From a halophilic archaeon SHRA6 (GTDB taxonomy: Archaea > Halobacteriota > Halobacteria > Halobacteriales > Haloferacaceae), in contig ML241294.1 of NCBI GenBank assembly GCA_005239175.1, positions 817,275 through 881,274 on the forward strand: DNA of 64,000 nucleotides, read 5' to 3'. Both the position numbers and the translations under genes were made by a program. Position 1 is the stretch's first letter, and every line of letters starts with the position of its first letter. Positions 52,912 to 61,533 of the stretch are shown one piece after another. The notes under the pieces are model-generated. The model had not been told where the DNA came from, made no database searches, and saw nothing but the letters and a program-made list of their open reading frames with translations.

Positions 52912-54900
52912 CTATTCGGTAAAGAAGGCCTCGAAGACTTTGCGTTTCGCCGTCTGTAAGTGCTGGTGGTACGTCGACGGGACGATATCCATCGACTCAG
53001 CCAGTTGTGCGCCCTCAACGCGACGAGGCCACTCGAAGTAGCCGCTGACGTACGCCTTCTTGAGTGCGGTGTATTGGCGATCGGTGAGCTGGTTTCGGAG
53101 CTCCTCTCGGAAGCCGTGTGGTGTCTCTCGAACCTCGTCCTCGTGGTAGGCCACGAGTTCGACGTGGTCATAGCGCTCCTCGAGAACGTCGAGCAGCGAC
53201 CGGGCAGTGTCCTCGGTGCCGATCCGGAACTCGAGTGATAGCGTGTTCCCGTTTGCGTGCATCGAGGTTATGCGGCCGCCGTACTCTGAGAGCACGTCCA
53301 CGAGCGGCACGTTGCGCAGCCGAAACTGCAACACGCTGCCCTCGTCGGTGGTGACAAGCGTCTCAGCTTCGAGAACATTGTCGTCTGTGTGAGCCTGCGC
53401 GACAATTTCGTCGGGATCGGCGTATTCGGTACTGACGAGCCAGAGCACGCCCCGACCCCGATCGTCGTCGATGAGCGCCTGGTGTTCGAACTCAGTCCCG
53501 ACCGCGGCGGCGAGTTCCACGAGAAAGAGCCCGTCGTCGGAGAGCTCCACACCGATGGTCAAAACGGTATCAGTCGTGATCGTTCGCTTCGTCAAGACGG
53601 CGTTGATTGCCATCCCAATGCTTCGACCGATCGAACCGAGCAGGACCCGCTCGCGGTCGTCGATTGTCGCCTCGCGTTCGATCACCGCGAGCACCCCGTA
53701 CGTTGTCGATCGATATGATAGGGGAATGAAGACACAGCTCTCGTCGGCTTCAAGCTCATAAATCGCGTTTGCGTCTCCAAGGAGCCGTGGTTCCTGTGTC
53801 TCGATTACCTCCCGAAGTGTCTGCACTGCCGACCCGTCGTCGAGATCGATCGTCTCGACGTGAGGATCTTGTTCGCCCGCCCGTTCGGTTACAGTCACGC
53901 GATTCTCGGTCGCGTCGTACCGACCGAGACAGGCAGCCGCGTACTCTTTGCCCGAGCCGATGCGATCGGTGATCGACTGTTCGATCTCTGCGCGGGTTTC
54001 TGCACGGACGAGGGTCTCTGTGACGTCGTTGGCCAGTCCGTTGATGCGATCGAGCAGCCTTTCCAGCGATTCGCGCTCTGCATGCAACTGCTTTTCCGCA
54101 CGCTTTCGCTCGGTGACGTCCATCTGGAACCCCACGTAGTGGGTGACCTCCCCCGCCTCGTCGTAGATTGGGCTCACGTCGACTTGATTCCAGAATTCCG
54201 TTCCGTCTTTGGTGTAGTTTCGCAGGACGACCCGAGTCGGTCGCTCGTCGGCAATTCCCTCCGCAAGCTCGGCGGTTTTGTCCGGATCGGTGTTGGGACC
54301 CTGCAGAAAGCGGTGATTGACGCCGACTGCGTCCTCGGGTAAGTAGCCCGTAATCTCCGCGAAGGAATCGTTCAGGTAGATGATCGGTTGATCAGGGTCA
54401 TTCGCGTCAGAAATCGTGATTCCGATCGGTGCCTCGTCAAGCGCGCGCTCTTTGAGTCGGCGTTCGGCCCGGAGGGTAAGATCGGAGATCGGCATCCGGG
54501 TCTCAGGTGCCTGTGTGTGCGTCGAGACGTTGGATTCGATCGCTTCGAGGATCGACTCGAGCGCGTCCGGGTCGGCCGCCGGGACGAGCGCAGTGGCGTC
54601 GGCGGCAACCGCGCGGCTGGCAACGCGATCGTCTGCTGCCGTCACCACGAGTACAACCGGGAGTTCAGCACGCGAGCGGCGGACGCTCTCGAGGAACGCG
54701 ACGCCGTCGAAACCGTCGTCTCGGTGGGTCGTGACGACACAGTCGACGGTGGTGGCGTCAAGTTGCTCGCGAGCCGTAACGAAGTCCCGCGACACGGAGA
54801 CGTCGAGTGGATCCGCCGCCGCGAGGGCAGCCGCAGCCGGCCCATCTTTGAGGTCCTCACCCGCAAACAGGACCTCGATCGCACGCGACTCAGTCGACAT
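52912..54900 (-). CDS. bat: Bat, bacterio-opsin activator (pseudo-receiver, PAS/LOV-like, GAF, HTH-10)
   Basis: This 662-residue regulator has the Bat architecture: a receiver-like domain (about 5-125), PAS/PAC (about 150-270), GAF (about 285-430) and C-terminal HTH-10 (about 600-660; LTDRQYTALKKAYVSGYFEWPRR and QLAESMDIVPSTYHQHLQTAKRK). The receiver has T57-T58 where the phosphorylated Asp belongs. The PAS is LOV-like, with GVNHRFLQGPNTD (about 193-205), but His196 stands at the photo-active Cys of LOV domains. In Halobacterium Bat drives bop under light and low oxygen. bop lies 0.6 kb away. Confidence 0.9.
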   Translation of the reverse strand: MSTESRAIEVLFAGEDLKDGPAAAALAAADPLDVSVSRDFVTAREQLDATTVDCVVTTHRDDGFDGVAFLESVRRSRAELPVVLVVTAADDRVASRAVAADATALVPAADPDALESILEAIESNVSTHTQAPETRMPISDLTLRAERRLKERALDEAPIGITISDANDPDQPIIYLNDSFAEITGYLPEDAVGVNHRFLQGPNTDPDKTAELAEGIADERPTRVVLRNYTKDGTEFWNQVDVSPIYDEAGEVTHYVGFQMDVTERKRAEKQLHAERESLERLLDRINGLANDVTETLVRAETRAEIEQSITDRIGSGKEYAAACLGRYDATENRVTVTERAGEQDPHVETIDLDDGSAVQTLREVIETQEPRLLGDANAIYELEADESCVFIPLSYRSTTYGVLAVIEREATIDDRERVLLGSIGRSIGMAINAVLTKRTITTDTVLTIGVELSDDGLFLVELAAAVGTEFEHQALIDDDRGRGVLWLVSTEYADPDEIVAQAHTDDNVLEAETLVTTDEGSVLQFRLRNVPLVDVLSEYGGRITSMHANGNTLSLEFRIGTEDTARSLLDVLEERYDHVELVAYHEDEVRETPHGFREELRNQLTDRQYTALKKAYVSGYFEWPRRVEGAQLAESMDIVPSTYHQHLQTAKRKVFEAFFTE

Positions 54901-54985
54901 CGCAAGCGCTCCATCTCTGTTGGCCGTCGGTCATGAGACGCATCACGTTTTGAAGAGGAAAGTAATAAAAACAGTCCTACACAGT

Positions 54986-55096
54986 TATAGTAGCGTTTGC
55001 AATTAATTACTCACTCTTGTGCAGAAACTGTCGAATCACGTCTTCTCGAACTGGTTATCGTGGTCGCTGCTGCAAAGAGTTGCAAACGCTACTATA
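54986..55096. mobile_element. MITE-like element with 17-bp perfect inverted terminal repeats
   Basis: TATAGTAGCGTTTGCAA at 54986-55002 and TTGCAAACGCTACTATA at 55080-55096 are perfect inverted repeats enclosing 77 bases with no gene. No target-site duplication is apparent. It lies upstream of bat and before the small zinc-finger gene and bop. No transposase is present; a cruciform or transposon-derived element is equally possible. Confidence 0.55.
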
Positions 55097-55153
55097 GGTG
55101 TCTGCACCCACGTGGGCGAAAAAAATTAACAACCCTCACGTCGTGGTCTACTC

Positions 55154-55336
55154 GTGGCCATCACAGAGTTCGAATGCCCGCTGTGCGGCACAGCGGTCAG
55201 AATGGGGCTGCCGAGCGGCGCTGTGGTGATGTCGATTACGGCGGCCGAGCGACCCGAGCCCGATGACCCAAGACAGAAAACACGGCCACTCCGGTGTCAG
55301 AACGGCCACGAGTTCTTTGTGCGTTTCAAGTGGTGA
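55154..55336 (+). CDS. small zinc-finger protein between bat and bop (Brz-like position)
   Basis: This 60-residue protein uses a GTG start (55154). It has CPLCG at residues 8-12 and C-Q-N-G-H near residue 48, a treble-clef or zinc-ribbon pattern. In Halobacterium a CPxCG zinc-finger protein of similar length, Brz, regulates bop and bat from near the bop gene. The position is suggestive, but I cannot confirm orthology, and CPxCG proteins are common in haloarchaea. Confidence 0.6.
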   Translation: MAITEFECPLCGTAVRMGLPSGAVVMSITAAERPEPDDPRQKTRPLRCQNGHEFFVRFKW

Positions 55337-55471
55337 CGCTCTCAGGTGACTGCGAACCGATCGGGACGTACTCCTCGGTATCGCATGATAGCCGGATACT
55401 GATTCGAGACTGGATCCCACGGCGCTTCGGCTGGCGGCAGTAGTGTCTAGATACCGTCACAACTCAGACAT

Positions 55472-55486
55472 ACCGAACTGTTTGGG
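55472..55486 (+). promoter_or_regulatory. candidate Bat upstream activating sequence of bop
   Basis: ACCGAACTGTTTGGG matches the Halobacterium bop activator site (ACCTGACTAGTTGGG, from memory) at 11 of 15 positions, including both ends (ACC, TTGGG). It lies upstream of a TATA-like TTATATTC (55512-55519) and 44 bases before the bop ATG. Confidence 0.55.
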
Positions 55487-55510
55487 CTGTGGAGTTACCC
55501 TATACTGGTC

Positions 55511-55519
55511 GTTATATTC
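55511..55519 (+). promoter_or_regulatory. TATA-like element of bop
   Basis: GTTATATTC lies about 12 to 20 bases before the ATG. This spacing is short for a leaderless transcript, so the true start may be slightly upstream or another element is used. Confidence 0.35.
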
Positions 55520-55530
55520 TATCGCACAGT

Positions 55531-56328
55531 ATGATGACGACGCTGCAATCCTCGGCAGGTATCGTACTACAGGCGGCCGAGATAACTGGACGTCCAGAGT
55601 GGATCTGGCTCGCGCTCGGGACGGCACTCATGGGACTGGGCACGTTGTACTTCATGATCCGTGCCATGGGGGTCACTGATGCGGGCGCGAAGAAGTTCTA
55701 CGCGATCACGACGCTGATCCCAGCGATCGCGTTCACGATGTACCTCGCGATGCTCCTGGGGTTCGGCCTCACGGAGGTTTCATTCGCGGGCGCAGAACAC
55801 CCGATCTACTGGGGACGGTACGCAGACTGGCTGTTAACGACGCCGCTTCTGTTACTCGACCTCGCATTACTCGTTGACGCCGATCGTGGGACGATCCTCG
55901 GCCTCGTCGGCGCTGACGTGATCATGATCGGAACCGGGCTCATCGGTGCACTGACCGAAGTCTTCGCGTTCCGGTTCATCTGGTGGGCCGTCAGCACGGC
56001 AGCGATGCTGTACATCCTGTACGTGCTGTTCTTCGGATTCACGAAGAAGGCAGCCGACATGGACGAGGACGTCGCCTCGACGTTCCGCGTCCTGCGGAAC
56101 CTAACGATCGTGCTCTGGTCGGCATACCCGATCGTCTGGCTGATCGGAACTGAGGGTGTCGGTGCTGTGCCGCTTTTCGTCGAGACCCTCATCTTCATGA
56201 TTCTCGACGTGAGCGCAAAAGTCGGCTTCGGGCTGTTGTTGCTCCGCAGCCGTGCCATCTTCAGTGGCACCTCCGTCCCTGAACCCTCTGCGGGCGGTGA
56301 GGGGACCACAGCCGCAGCGGGCGACTAA
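55531..56328 (+). CDS. bop: bacteriorhodopsin (light-driven proton pump)
   Basis: This 265-residue retinal protein has seven helices and is close to Halobacterium bacteriorhodopsin. A short N-terminal leader precedes ITGRPEWIWLALGTALMGLGTLYF. With a constant offset of 14, key residues are present: D85 and D96 as D99 and D110 (RYADWLLTTPLLLLD), D115 as D129, E194 and E204 as E208 and E218, D212 and K216 as D226 and K230 (DVSAKVGFG; retinal Schiff base). These support an outward proton pump. Start choices at 55531 or 55534 differ by one Met. An upstream Met at 55489 adds an unlikely 14 residues. Confidence 0.97.
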   Translation: MMTTLQSSAGIVLQAAEITGRPEWIWLALGTALMGLGTLYFMIRAMGVTDAGAKKFYAITTLIPAIAFTMYLAMLLGFGLTEVSFAGAEHPIYWGRYADWLLTTPLLLLDLALLVDADRGTILGLVGADVIMIGTGLIGALTEVFAFRFIWWAVSTAAMLYILYVLFFGFTKKAADMDEDVASTFRVLRNLTIVLWSAYPIVWLIGTEGVGAVPLFVETLIFMILDVSAKVGFGLLLLRSRAIFSGTSVPEPSAGGEGTTAAAGD

Positions 56329-56815
56329 CGGACACGCGGTTCCGGGCAGCTCATTTTTTATCGATCGCAGGTTGGTACCCAGCGCCGATCTCGCCGTCTC
56401 CGATGACGCAGACCACAAATTAGTTCTAGATCTTGTAGCCGTCACCAAGATCTTGAATCCGTCAGCCAGGCGGGAACCGTCCGATCGTGTGAACGGCTCC
56501 TACCGTAGACGCCAATGAAAGCCACCGACACATTCGGTTGGTAGCGATCTCCGAGAGAACTGCTGGACTTTCACTGCGTGTTTCGGGGAGGAAGCCAGCC
56601 CGGTGCGCGCGACACAGCCACGGGGGCTGAGCAGTCAGATCGATGCAATCGTGTGAGGAGGTATACAGACACACAGTAACAGATACCACACAGTTGCAGT
56701 CGTGCGATTAATCCGAATTAGGCTGGATTGCGATGCTGAATCCGGTGGAATACGGTCGAATTCTGGTGCAGCGTCTGGACGGTTCATACGGGTTGGTGAG
56801 TGAAGTGCAGATACA
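56329..56815. other. 487-base intergenic region without a convincing gene
   Basis: The region lies between bop and the glycosyltransferase. A weak 20-base tandem pair (AGATCTTG start) occurs at 56428-56467, matching at 16 of 20 positions. One Cys-containing minus-strand frame (56462-56689) lacks recognisable domains. I see no tRNA or promoter beyond AT-rich spots near 56700. Confidence 0.4.
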
Positions 56816-58063
56816 ATGAACACCGAACGTATCGCACTGATCGCGGTCACCCTGACACTCATCGTCGGTGGTGCCGCAACCGTGTTCGCACCGACGGTTG
56901 TCTCTGGGCCGGGGACTGCTCCCGAGCAAGCGGCGGCAACGACTGCTGCGGTCGCCGATGGTGGTCTCGCATCGTTACTCGGGATCGCCTTGTGGGGCGT
57001 GACACTCCTCTTTGGGGCGACCGCGCTCGTCTGGCTCGGCCTGACGACCGTTATCGGGGCAGGATACGAGGCGCCGCCGAACGAATACGGCCTCGACGAC
57101 ATGCAGGTCCGGATCATGACTGTCGATGCCGCCGAGGTCGTCCAGGAGACCGTGGATTCGCTGCCTGCAGGGCTCGATGACGTGCACGTGATCGCGGAAG
57201 CACCGATCGACGTGGCTGGGGCGACAGTGCACGTCGTTCCCGAGGAGTTCACGTGCCGGGCGGTGCGGAAGGGCCGCGCACAGGAGTGGGCCCGGCAGGC
57301 GTTGGACTGCCAGAAGGAGTTCGTGGTGTATCTCGATGAGGACAGCATCGTCGAGTCACTCACGGGACTGCCGGACGCTGATATTGTCCAGCTTCGGGAA
57401 AAACCGCGCCGTACGGGCTCGAATCTCAGCTACCTCGCCGACATGTACCGGATGGGCGTGCAGTTCGAACAGCGCGCGTTCGCGCGACTGTCGATTCCGC
57501 TGTTCGCGTGGGGTGGCGGGATCGCGGTTCGTACAGAGGTAGAGGAGATGACGACGTGGGATCGCGAGACACTGGTCGAGGATACCGCGTTCGTCTGGGC
57601 GGCGTTTCAGGAGTTGGACGTGACGTTCGAGCTATCGGATGCAGTCTGCCGGAACGAGGCACCGCCGTCGCTGTACGAGATCCTCCAGCAGCGTCGCCGC
57701 TGGGCCGCTGGAAACGTGCAGGCGTCGAAGATGCTGCCGTTGCGCTATGAGCTGTTGACCCGGGTGCGGAACTACACCTGGGCGCTTTCGCCGATCGTCA
57801 CCCTGCTCGTCATCCCGCTGTCGCTTTTGAGCGTGACGATCGTCTACAGCGGCTGGTTCTTTGCGGCGTCGATGGGGCTGGGGCTGTGCACGCTCGGGTG
57901 GTTCCTGCTGGGCGTCGCCTACTACGGTGACGATCATCGCCAGTGGGCACTGGCACTGCCGCTGGCGCCGGTGATCACGGTGATTCACTCCATGGGAACG
58001 GTCGCGGGTATTCTCAACCCACCGGAGACGTTCCGAGTGACGACGAAGGTCGGAAGCAAGTGA
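56816..58063 (+). CDS. membrane glycosyltransferase family 2
   Basis: This 415-residue protein has two N-terminal hydrophobic segments (about 5-28 and 50-78). A GT2-like catalytic domain contains YLDEDSIVES (DxD-like) and an EDTAFVWAAF ED-type acid. It has the processive-type QQRRRW motif at about residue 296 and three C-terminal helices (SPIVTLLVIPLSLLSVTIVY onward). It resembles cellulose/hyaluronan synthase-like enzymes. The acceptor is unknown. Confidence 0.85.
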   Translation: MNTERIALIAVTLTLIVGGAATVFAPTVVSGPGTAPEQAAATTAAVADGGLASLLGIALWGVTLLFGATALVWLGLTTVIGAGYEAPPNEYGLDDMQVRIMTVDAAEVVQETVDSLPAGLDDVHVIAEAPIDVAGATVHVVPEEFTCRAVRKGRAQEWARQALDCQKEFVVYLDEDSIVESLTGLPDADIVQLREKPRRTGSNLSYLADMYRMGVQFEQRAFARLSIPLFAWGGGIAVRTEVEEMTTWDRETLVEDTAFVWAAFQELDVTFELSDAVCRNEAPPSLYEILQQRRRWAAGNVQASKMLPLRYELLTRVRNYTWALSPIVTLLVIPLSLLSVTIVYSGWFFAASMGLGLCTLGWFLLGVAYYGDDHRQWALALPLAPVITVIHSMGTVAGILNPPETFRVTTKVGSK

Positions 58064-58263
58064 CTCAGCACCACCTCGGTACTTCCGTAGTAGAGTCGGA
58101 TCCCGAGGCTGCGGATTGACAGGCGTTGCAACGGAGCTCGGGATCCTGCTTCAAGCGGCGATCGAATAGCTGCTTCTTGACATCTGAACACTTACTTCGG
58201 GAATACGGAGTACTCTGTGTCCGGTGTGTTGAGCAATTACGCTCTCTCACTGATGTGCACCTT

Positions 58264-58300
58264 GGTTCAAATATTTGAGTTATACTAAATTATTTGAACC
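58264..58300. promoter_or_regulatory. inverted-repeat operator overlapping the promoter of the wHTH gene
   Basis: GGTTCAAATA at 58264-58273 is mirrored by TATTTGAACC at 58291-58300, and CAAATATTTG (58268-58277) is itself palindromic. Between them is TTATACTAAATTA, a TATA-like element. The wHTH gene starts 22 bases later, so self-repression by its product is a natural guess. Confidence 0.55.
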
Positions 58301-58322
58301 GAGATGAACAAGAGTTATTCGA

Positions 58323-58862
58323 ATGACTGAATCGAATCCGCGATCGTGGACAGAGACCATGAGTGGGCGCGAACGCGTCCGGCACGTCGTGGAGTTGCTG
58401 GAAGAACCAACGCCGGTACAGGAGATCGCAGGCCGAGCAGACGTCTCGCGCGCGACAGCTGACGACGAACTCCAGCGACTGCAGAGCGACGATTGGGTCA
58501 CCGAGACGACCGTCGACGGGACGAAGGCGTACGATCTGAATCCAGTGCGGATGCTCTTCGACGAAGTGACGAACCTGATCGAGGCCCACTCGCGTGACGA
58601 ACTGGAGAGCCAACTCACGGAGGTGAAGCAGGAACAGGAAGAACTAGCCACCGAGTACGACGTGAGTTCACTCGATGAGTTCCGGGAACAAATCGCGGAC
58701 GAGGACTTCTCGGCTGAGGAGCTTCGTGAGCGTCGCAACATAATCGCCACGTGGGAGGCGATTAACACGGAACTCGGACTCGTGAAGCACGCCCTCCAAC
58801 TGTACGATGACGTTGTAGAACTCTCGTCACCGCGGACTGACTCTCCCTCGACACTCGCCTAA
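58323..58862 (+). CDS. winged-helix regulator of a two-gene accessory module (DUF7342-like)
   Basis: This 179-residue protein has a winged helix at the N-terminus (RERVRHVVELLEEPTPVQEIAGRADVSRATADDELQRLQSDDWV). A helical region of about 100 residues, possibly coiled coil (ESQLTEVKQEQEELATEYDV, ELRERRNIIATWEAI), follows. I recall the haloarchaeal family DUF7342 for this layout; this is unchecked. Its stop codon TAA overlaps the start of the next gene by one base. Confidence 0.75.
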   Translation: MTESNPRSWTETMSGRERVRHVVELLEEPTPVQEIAGRADVSRATADDELQRLQSDDWVTETTVDGTKAYDLNPVRMLFDEVTNLIEAHSRDELESQLTEVKQEQEELATEYDVSSLDEFREQIADEDFSAEELRERRNIIATWEAINTELGLVKHALQLYDDVVELSSPRTDSPSTLA

Positions 58863-59371
58863 TGGTCGTTTTCCTCGCTAACCGGGCGAACCTACAGAGC
58901 AAGCGGCTCCACGATCGCATCCAGAACCGACTCAGCGGTGAGTTCGAGAGCGTTCGGCGGCGACGTGCTGAGCCGCGTGAAGCTGGCCCATACCGGGTCG
59001 TCGCTGAGGTAAACCCACGCCAGTTCCTTGATACCGACGAGTACCCAGTGACGACCGCACGGATCGAAATCGGCTTTCAACTGCAGACTGGAGAGTCCTA
59101 CGAGTACTACTGGTTCAACTGGATCGAGCCAGAGCGAAGTTTGCTGGTCGGCTGGCATCAGGACGACACGCACGGCGACCTCGGGCCAGTTCATCTGCAG
59201 GTGAACGACGGCGCGACGCCCGTCGCGCACGAACCGGCGGAGTTCATCGATTCACATCCGCTGGATGTCGTCGAGCGCAGACGCAACTCGCTTCGAGACG
59301 CGATCCTCGCTGTCGAGTGGGAGGAGGGACGGCCCGTCGGACTTGATTCCACTGCCACGGGAAGCGAGTAG
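58862..59371 (+). CDS. hypothetical partner protein of the wHTH regulator
   Basis: This 169-residue protein is translationally coupled to the regulator. It starts MVVFLANRANLQSKRLHDRIQ and has a beta-rich core (VTTARIEIGFQLQTGESYEYYWFNWIEPERSLLVGWHQDD). No nuclease, toxin or nucleotide motif is visible. The pair is probably a mobile accessory module. Whether it is a toxin-antitoxin system cannot be said. Confidence 0.65.
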   Translation: MVVFLANRANLQSKRLHDRIQNRLSGEFESVRRRRAEPREAGPYRVVAEVNPRQFLDTDEYPVTTARIEIGFQLQTGESYEYYWFNWIEPERSLLVGWHQDDTHGDLGPVHLQVNDGATPVAHEPAEFIDSHPLDVVERRRNSLRDAILAVEWEEGRPVGLDSTATGSE

Positions 59372-59742
59372 GCCCGTATTTTCGTGAGTTCTGAGCGACA
59401 CCAGAAGTCAGGTAGTAACTCATGTACCTGGTTAGGTACACGGGTACGTACCTGAGTACGTATTCGAGATTCTCTGCGCAGTACCACCTGTGTGGATCGA
59501 AGTGCACCCACAGTCGCAGCTCGCGGTCGGTGAATCGGTTCGAAGAATCCCTGGAAAATCACCCGCGCAGCACCGCAGGCATTTGAACTCTGAGTCTAAT
59601 GCCGCCTCCCGGATTGTGAACTACGCCTGAGAACCTGCTCGCTCCGCTCGCAGAACCTCAGTCTAGTTCAAATCCGTCCGTCGTTGCATTTTCACTGCTC
59701 ACAGCTCAGTCGCTATGCTCCTTCGTGTTGTTCGCAGGAAAA
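59372..59742. other. 371-base region with integration scar
   Basis: No gene is visible. It contains nested GTACGT-type palindromes near 59430-59465 and, at 59598-59615, an 18-base copy of the 3' end of the tRNA-Phe gene that lies downstream. Confidence 0.6.
59598..59615. repeat. partial tRNA-Phe 3'-end copy (att-like direct repeat)
   Basis: AATGCCGCCTCCCGGATT occurs here and again at 59741-59758, within the tRNA gene. A tRNA 3'-end copy a short distance away is the usual footprint of an integrase-mediated insertion. Only about 125 bases lie between the copies, so any element is mostly gone or extends left. Confidence 0.6.
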
Positions 59743-59816
59743 TGCCGCCTCCCGGATTTGAACCGGGGACAGCTCGATCTTCAGTCGAGTGCTCTCCCAG
59801 TCTGAGCTAAGGCGGC
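59743..59816 (-). tRNA. tRNA-Phe (GAA anticodon)
   Basis: On the minus strand the 74 bases fold as a cloverleaf. The acceptor stem is GCCGCCT with AGGCGGC, plus discriminator A. The D-arm is TAGCTCAGACTGGGAGAGC. The anticodon stem is CTCGA / TCGAG around loop CTGAAGA (anticodon GAA). The T-arm is CCCCGG / CCGGG with TTCAAAT. No intron and no encoded CCA. Confidence 0.93.
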
Positions 59817-60058
59817 GCACTCGGAGGGAAGCCGATCGGAAACAAAAGGATTTCGAATGACGGCGATCCGACGCCCAGTGTTGATGCTCGGTATCAGAGC
59901 GGCCGTCCGCGCTTTCGAGGGATCGAACAGCAATCTTCCACGCCCTCGTCATCGTGGTTGCCACCCGCAGGCGTACCCGCTATGGCACGAACCGATCGGG
60001 CGACCAGTCAGCGACTGACAGAAGCCATCGTTTTGTCGATCGGGACCCAAACCCGAAC

Positions 60059-60856
60059 GTGTCCGCGACGACGACGCACCGGCCGACCCACCGCGAGGCG
60101 CTGTGGGCGCTCGAAGCTGCCTTCGATCGCGGCGACCTCATTACAGTCTTCGGTCGCTGCACTGTCGAGTACAACGGCCGCGCGAGCGCCGAACTCGGGG
60201 CCGGCGATCGTCTGGTGATCCTCAAACCGGACGGAACCGCGTTAGTACACACCGACGAGAATCAAAAGCCGGTGAACTGGCAGCCGCCGGGATGTACCCA
60301 CTACGCGGCCGTCCGGGACGGCCGGCTGCGGATCCGGAGTGAGCGATCGACGCCCGAGGAACGCCTCGACGTCCGCTTCGAACGGATTGAGCAGCTCTGT
60401 GCGTATCCGGTGACTGGCGGCCGATCGCCCGATTTACTGGGTAGCGAGGCCGATCTCAAAGACTACCTCCTCGCACATCCGGACCGCATCGAGCCCGGGT
60501 TCACGCCGATCGAGGCCGAACGCAAAAGTACCGCCGGCCCGATGGACATCTTTGGCCGAGATGCAGATGGGGTTCCTGTGGTCGTCGAGTTGAAACGCCG
60601 CCGGGTGGGCCCGAGTGCGGTGAGCCAACTGGAGCGGTACGTCAATGCCCTGCGGCGAGAAGTCGGCGACAAGGCCGCCGTTCGTGGGGTGCTTGTTGCG
60701 CCCTCTGTGACCGATCGAACCGCCGAACTGCTCGAACAACGCGGCTTTGGGTTTGTCGCGCTCGATCCGACGGCCCCTGAATCCGACGAGCAGGGGCGCG
60801 AGTCGATCGAAAAGGCCGACGAGGACGATCGATCTGGCGACGAAACCGGCGTGTGA
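60059..60856 (+). CDS. nucS: endonuclease NucS
   Basis: NucS cuts mismatched or branched DNA. The N-domain ([50 protein letters not shown]) is followed by a PD-(D/E)XK nuclease with [18 protein letters not shown] (E-x-K) and QLERYV (QxxxY). NucS works with the DNA sliding clamp. No clear clamp-binding box is seen in the acidic tail ([17 protein letters not shown]). The start is uncertain: a GTG at 60059 fits family length (265 residues), while an upstream GTG at 59954 gives 300. Confidence 0.9.
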   Translation: MSATTTHRPTHREALWALEAAFDRGDLITVFGRCTVEYNGRASAELGAGDRLVILKPDGTALVHTDENQKPVNWQPPGCTHYAAVRDGRLRIRSERSTPEERLDVRFERIEQLCAYPVTGGRSPDLLGSEADLKDYLLAHPDRIEPGFTPIEAERKSTAGPMDIFGRDADGVPVVVELKRRRVGPSAVSQLERYVNALRREVGDKAAVRGVLVAPSVTDRTAELLEQRGFGFVALDPTAPESDEQGRESIEKADEDDRSGDETGV

Positions 60857-60935
60857 GCCCGTCACACTCCCGATGATCGCCGAACGGCATCGAAGGGTTT
60901 ATTCAACGCACGAGCATTTGCCTTCACAAGTAACC

Positions 60936-61466
60936 ATGTCAGACAAACCGGCCTCTATGTACCGGGAGATCGACAAACCGTCGTACACGCGACGGGAGTA
61001 CATCACCGGTATCCCTGGATCGAAGATCGCACAGCACAACATGGGGGACCTGCAGGCAGACCCCGACGACTACCCCGTGCAGATCAACCTCGTGGTCGAA
61101 GAGGACGTCCAAATTCGGCACGGCTCGCTCGAATCCGCGCGACTGTCGGCGAACCGTCACCTCATCAAGACCCTCGGTGAGGGTCAGTACAAGATGATCC
61201 TCCGAAAGTTCCCCCACCAGGTCCTCAGAGAGAACAAACAGGCGACCGGTGCAGGTGCAGACCGTGTCTCCGACGGAATGCGTCAGTCCTTCGGAAAGAT
61301 CGTCGGCACCGCTGCACGAATGAACAAAGGTGAGATCGTCTTTACCGCCTACTGCGACGTCGATCAGGCCCCCGTCGTCAAGGAAGCGTTCCGTCGTGCG
61401 TACAACAAGATGTCCCCGCCGTGTCGGATCGTCGTCGAGCGCGGTGAGGAACTGCTCGTCGCCTGA
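60936..61466 (+). CDS. rpl10e: 50S ribosomal protein L10e (uL16)
   Basis: This 176-residue protein starts [37 protein letters not shown], with [39 protein letters not shown] and [26 protein letters not shown]. It is the archaeal counterpart of bacterial L16, located near the tRNA-binding region of the large subunit. A T-rich run follows the stop and could both end transcription and serve as a TATA box for the next gene. Confidence 0.95.
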   Translation: MSDKPASMYREIDKPSYTRREYITGIPGSKIAQHNMGDLQADPDDYPVQINLVVEEDVQIRHGSLESARLSANRHLIKTLGEGQYKMILRKFPHQVLRENKQATGAGADRVSDGMRQSFGKIVGTAARMNKGEIVFTAYCDVDQAPVVKEAFRRAYNKMSPPCRIVVERGEELLVA

Positions 61467-61533
61467 GCAGTCGGGTCGCGCTCAGGACCCGGGGTCGGAT
61501 CCCTTTTTATTGTCGACCGCTAACGCCGAGCGT

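Noticed and set aside
56462-56689. A short Cys-containing minus-strand frame after bop
   Set aside because: No family likeness and unusual composition; I cannot support it as a gene or transposase remnant.
59598-59660. A second tRNA gene left of tRNA-Phe
   Set aside because: Only the last 18 bases match a tRNA; no acceptor partner or anticodon arm is present.
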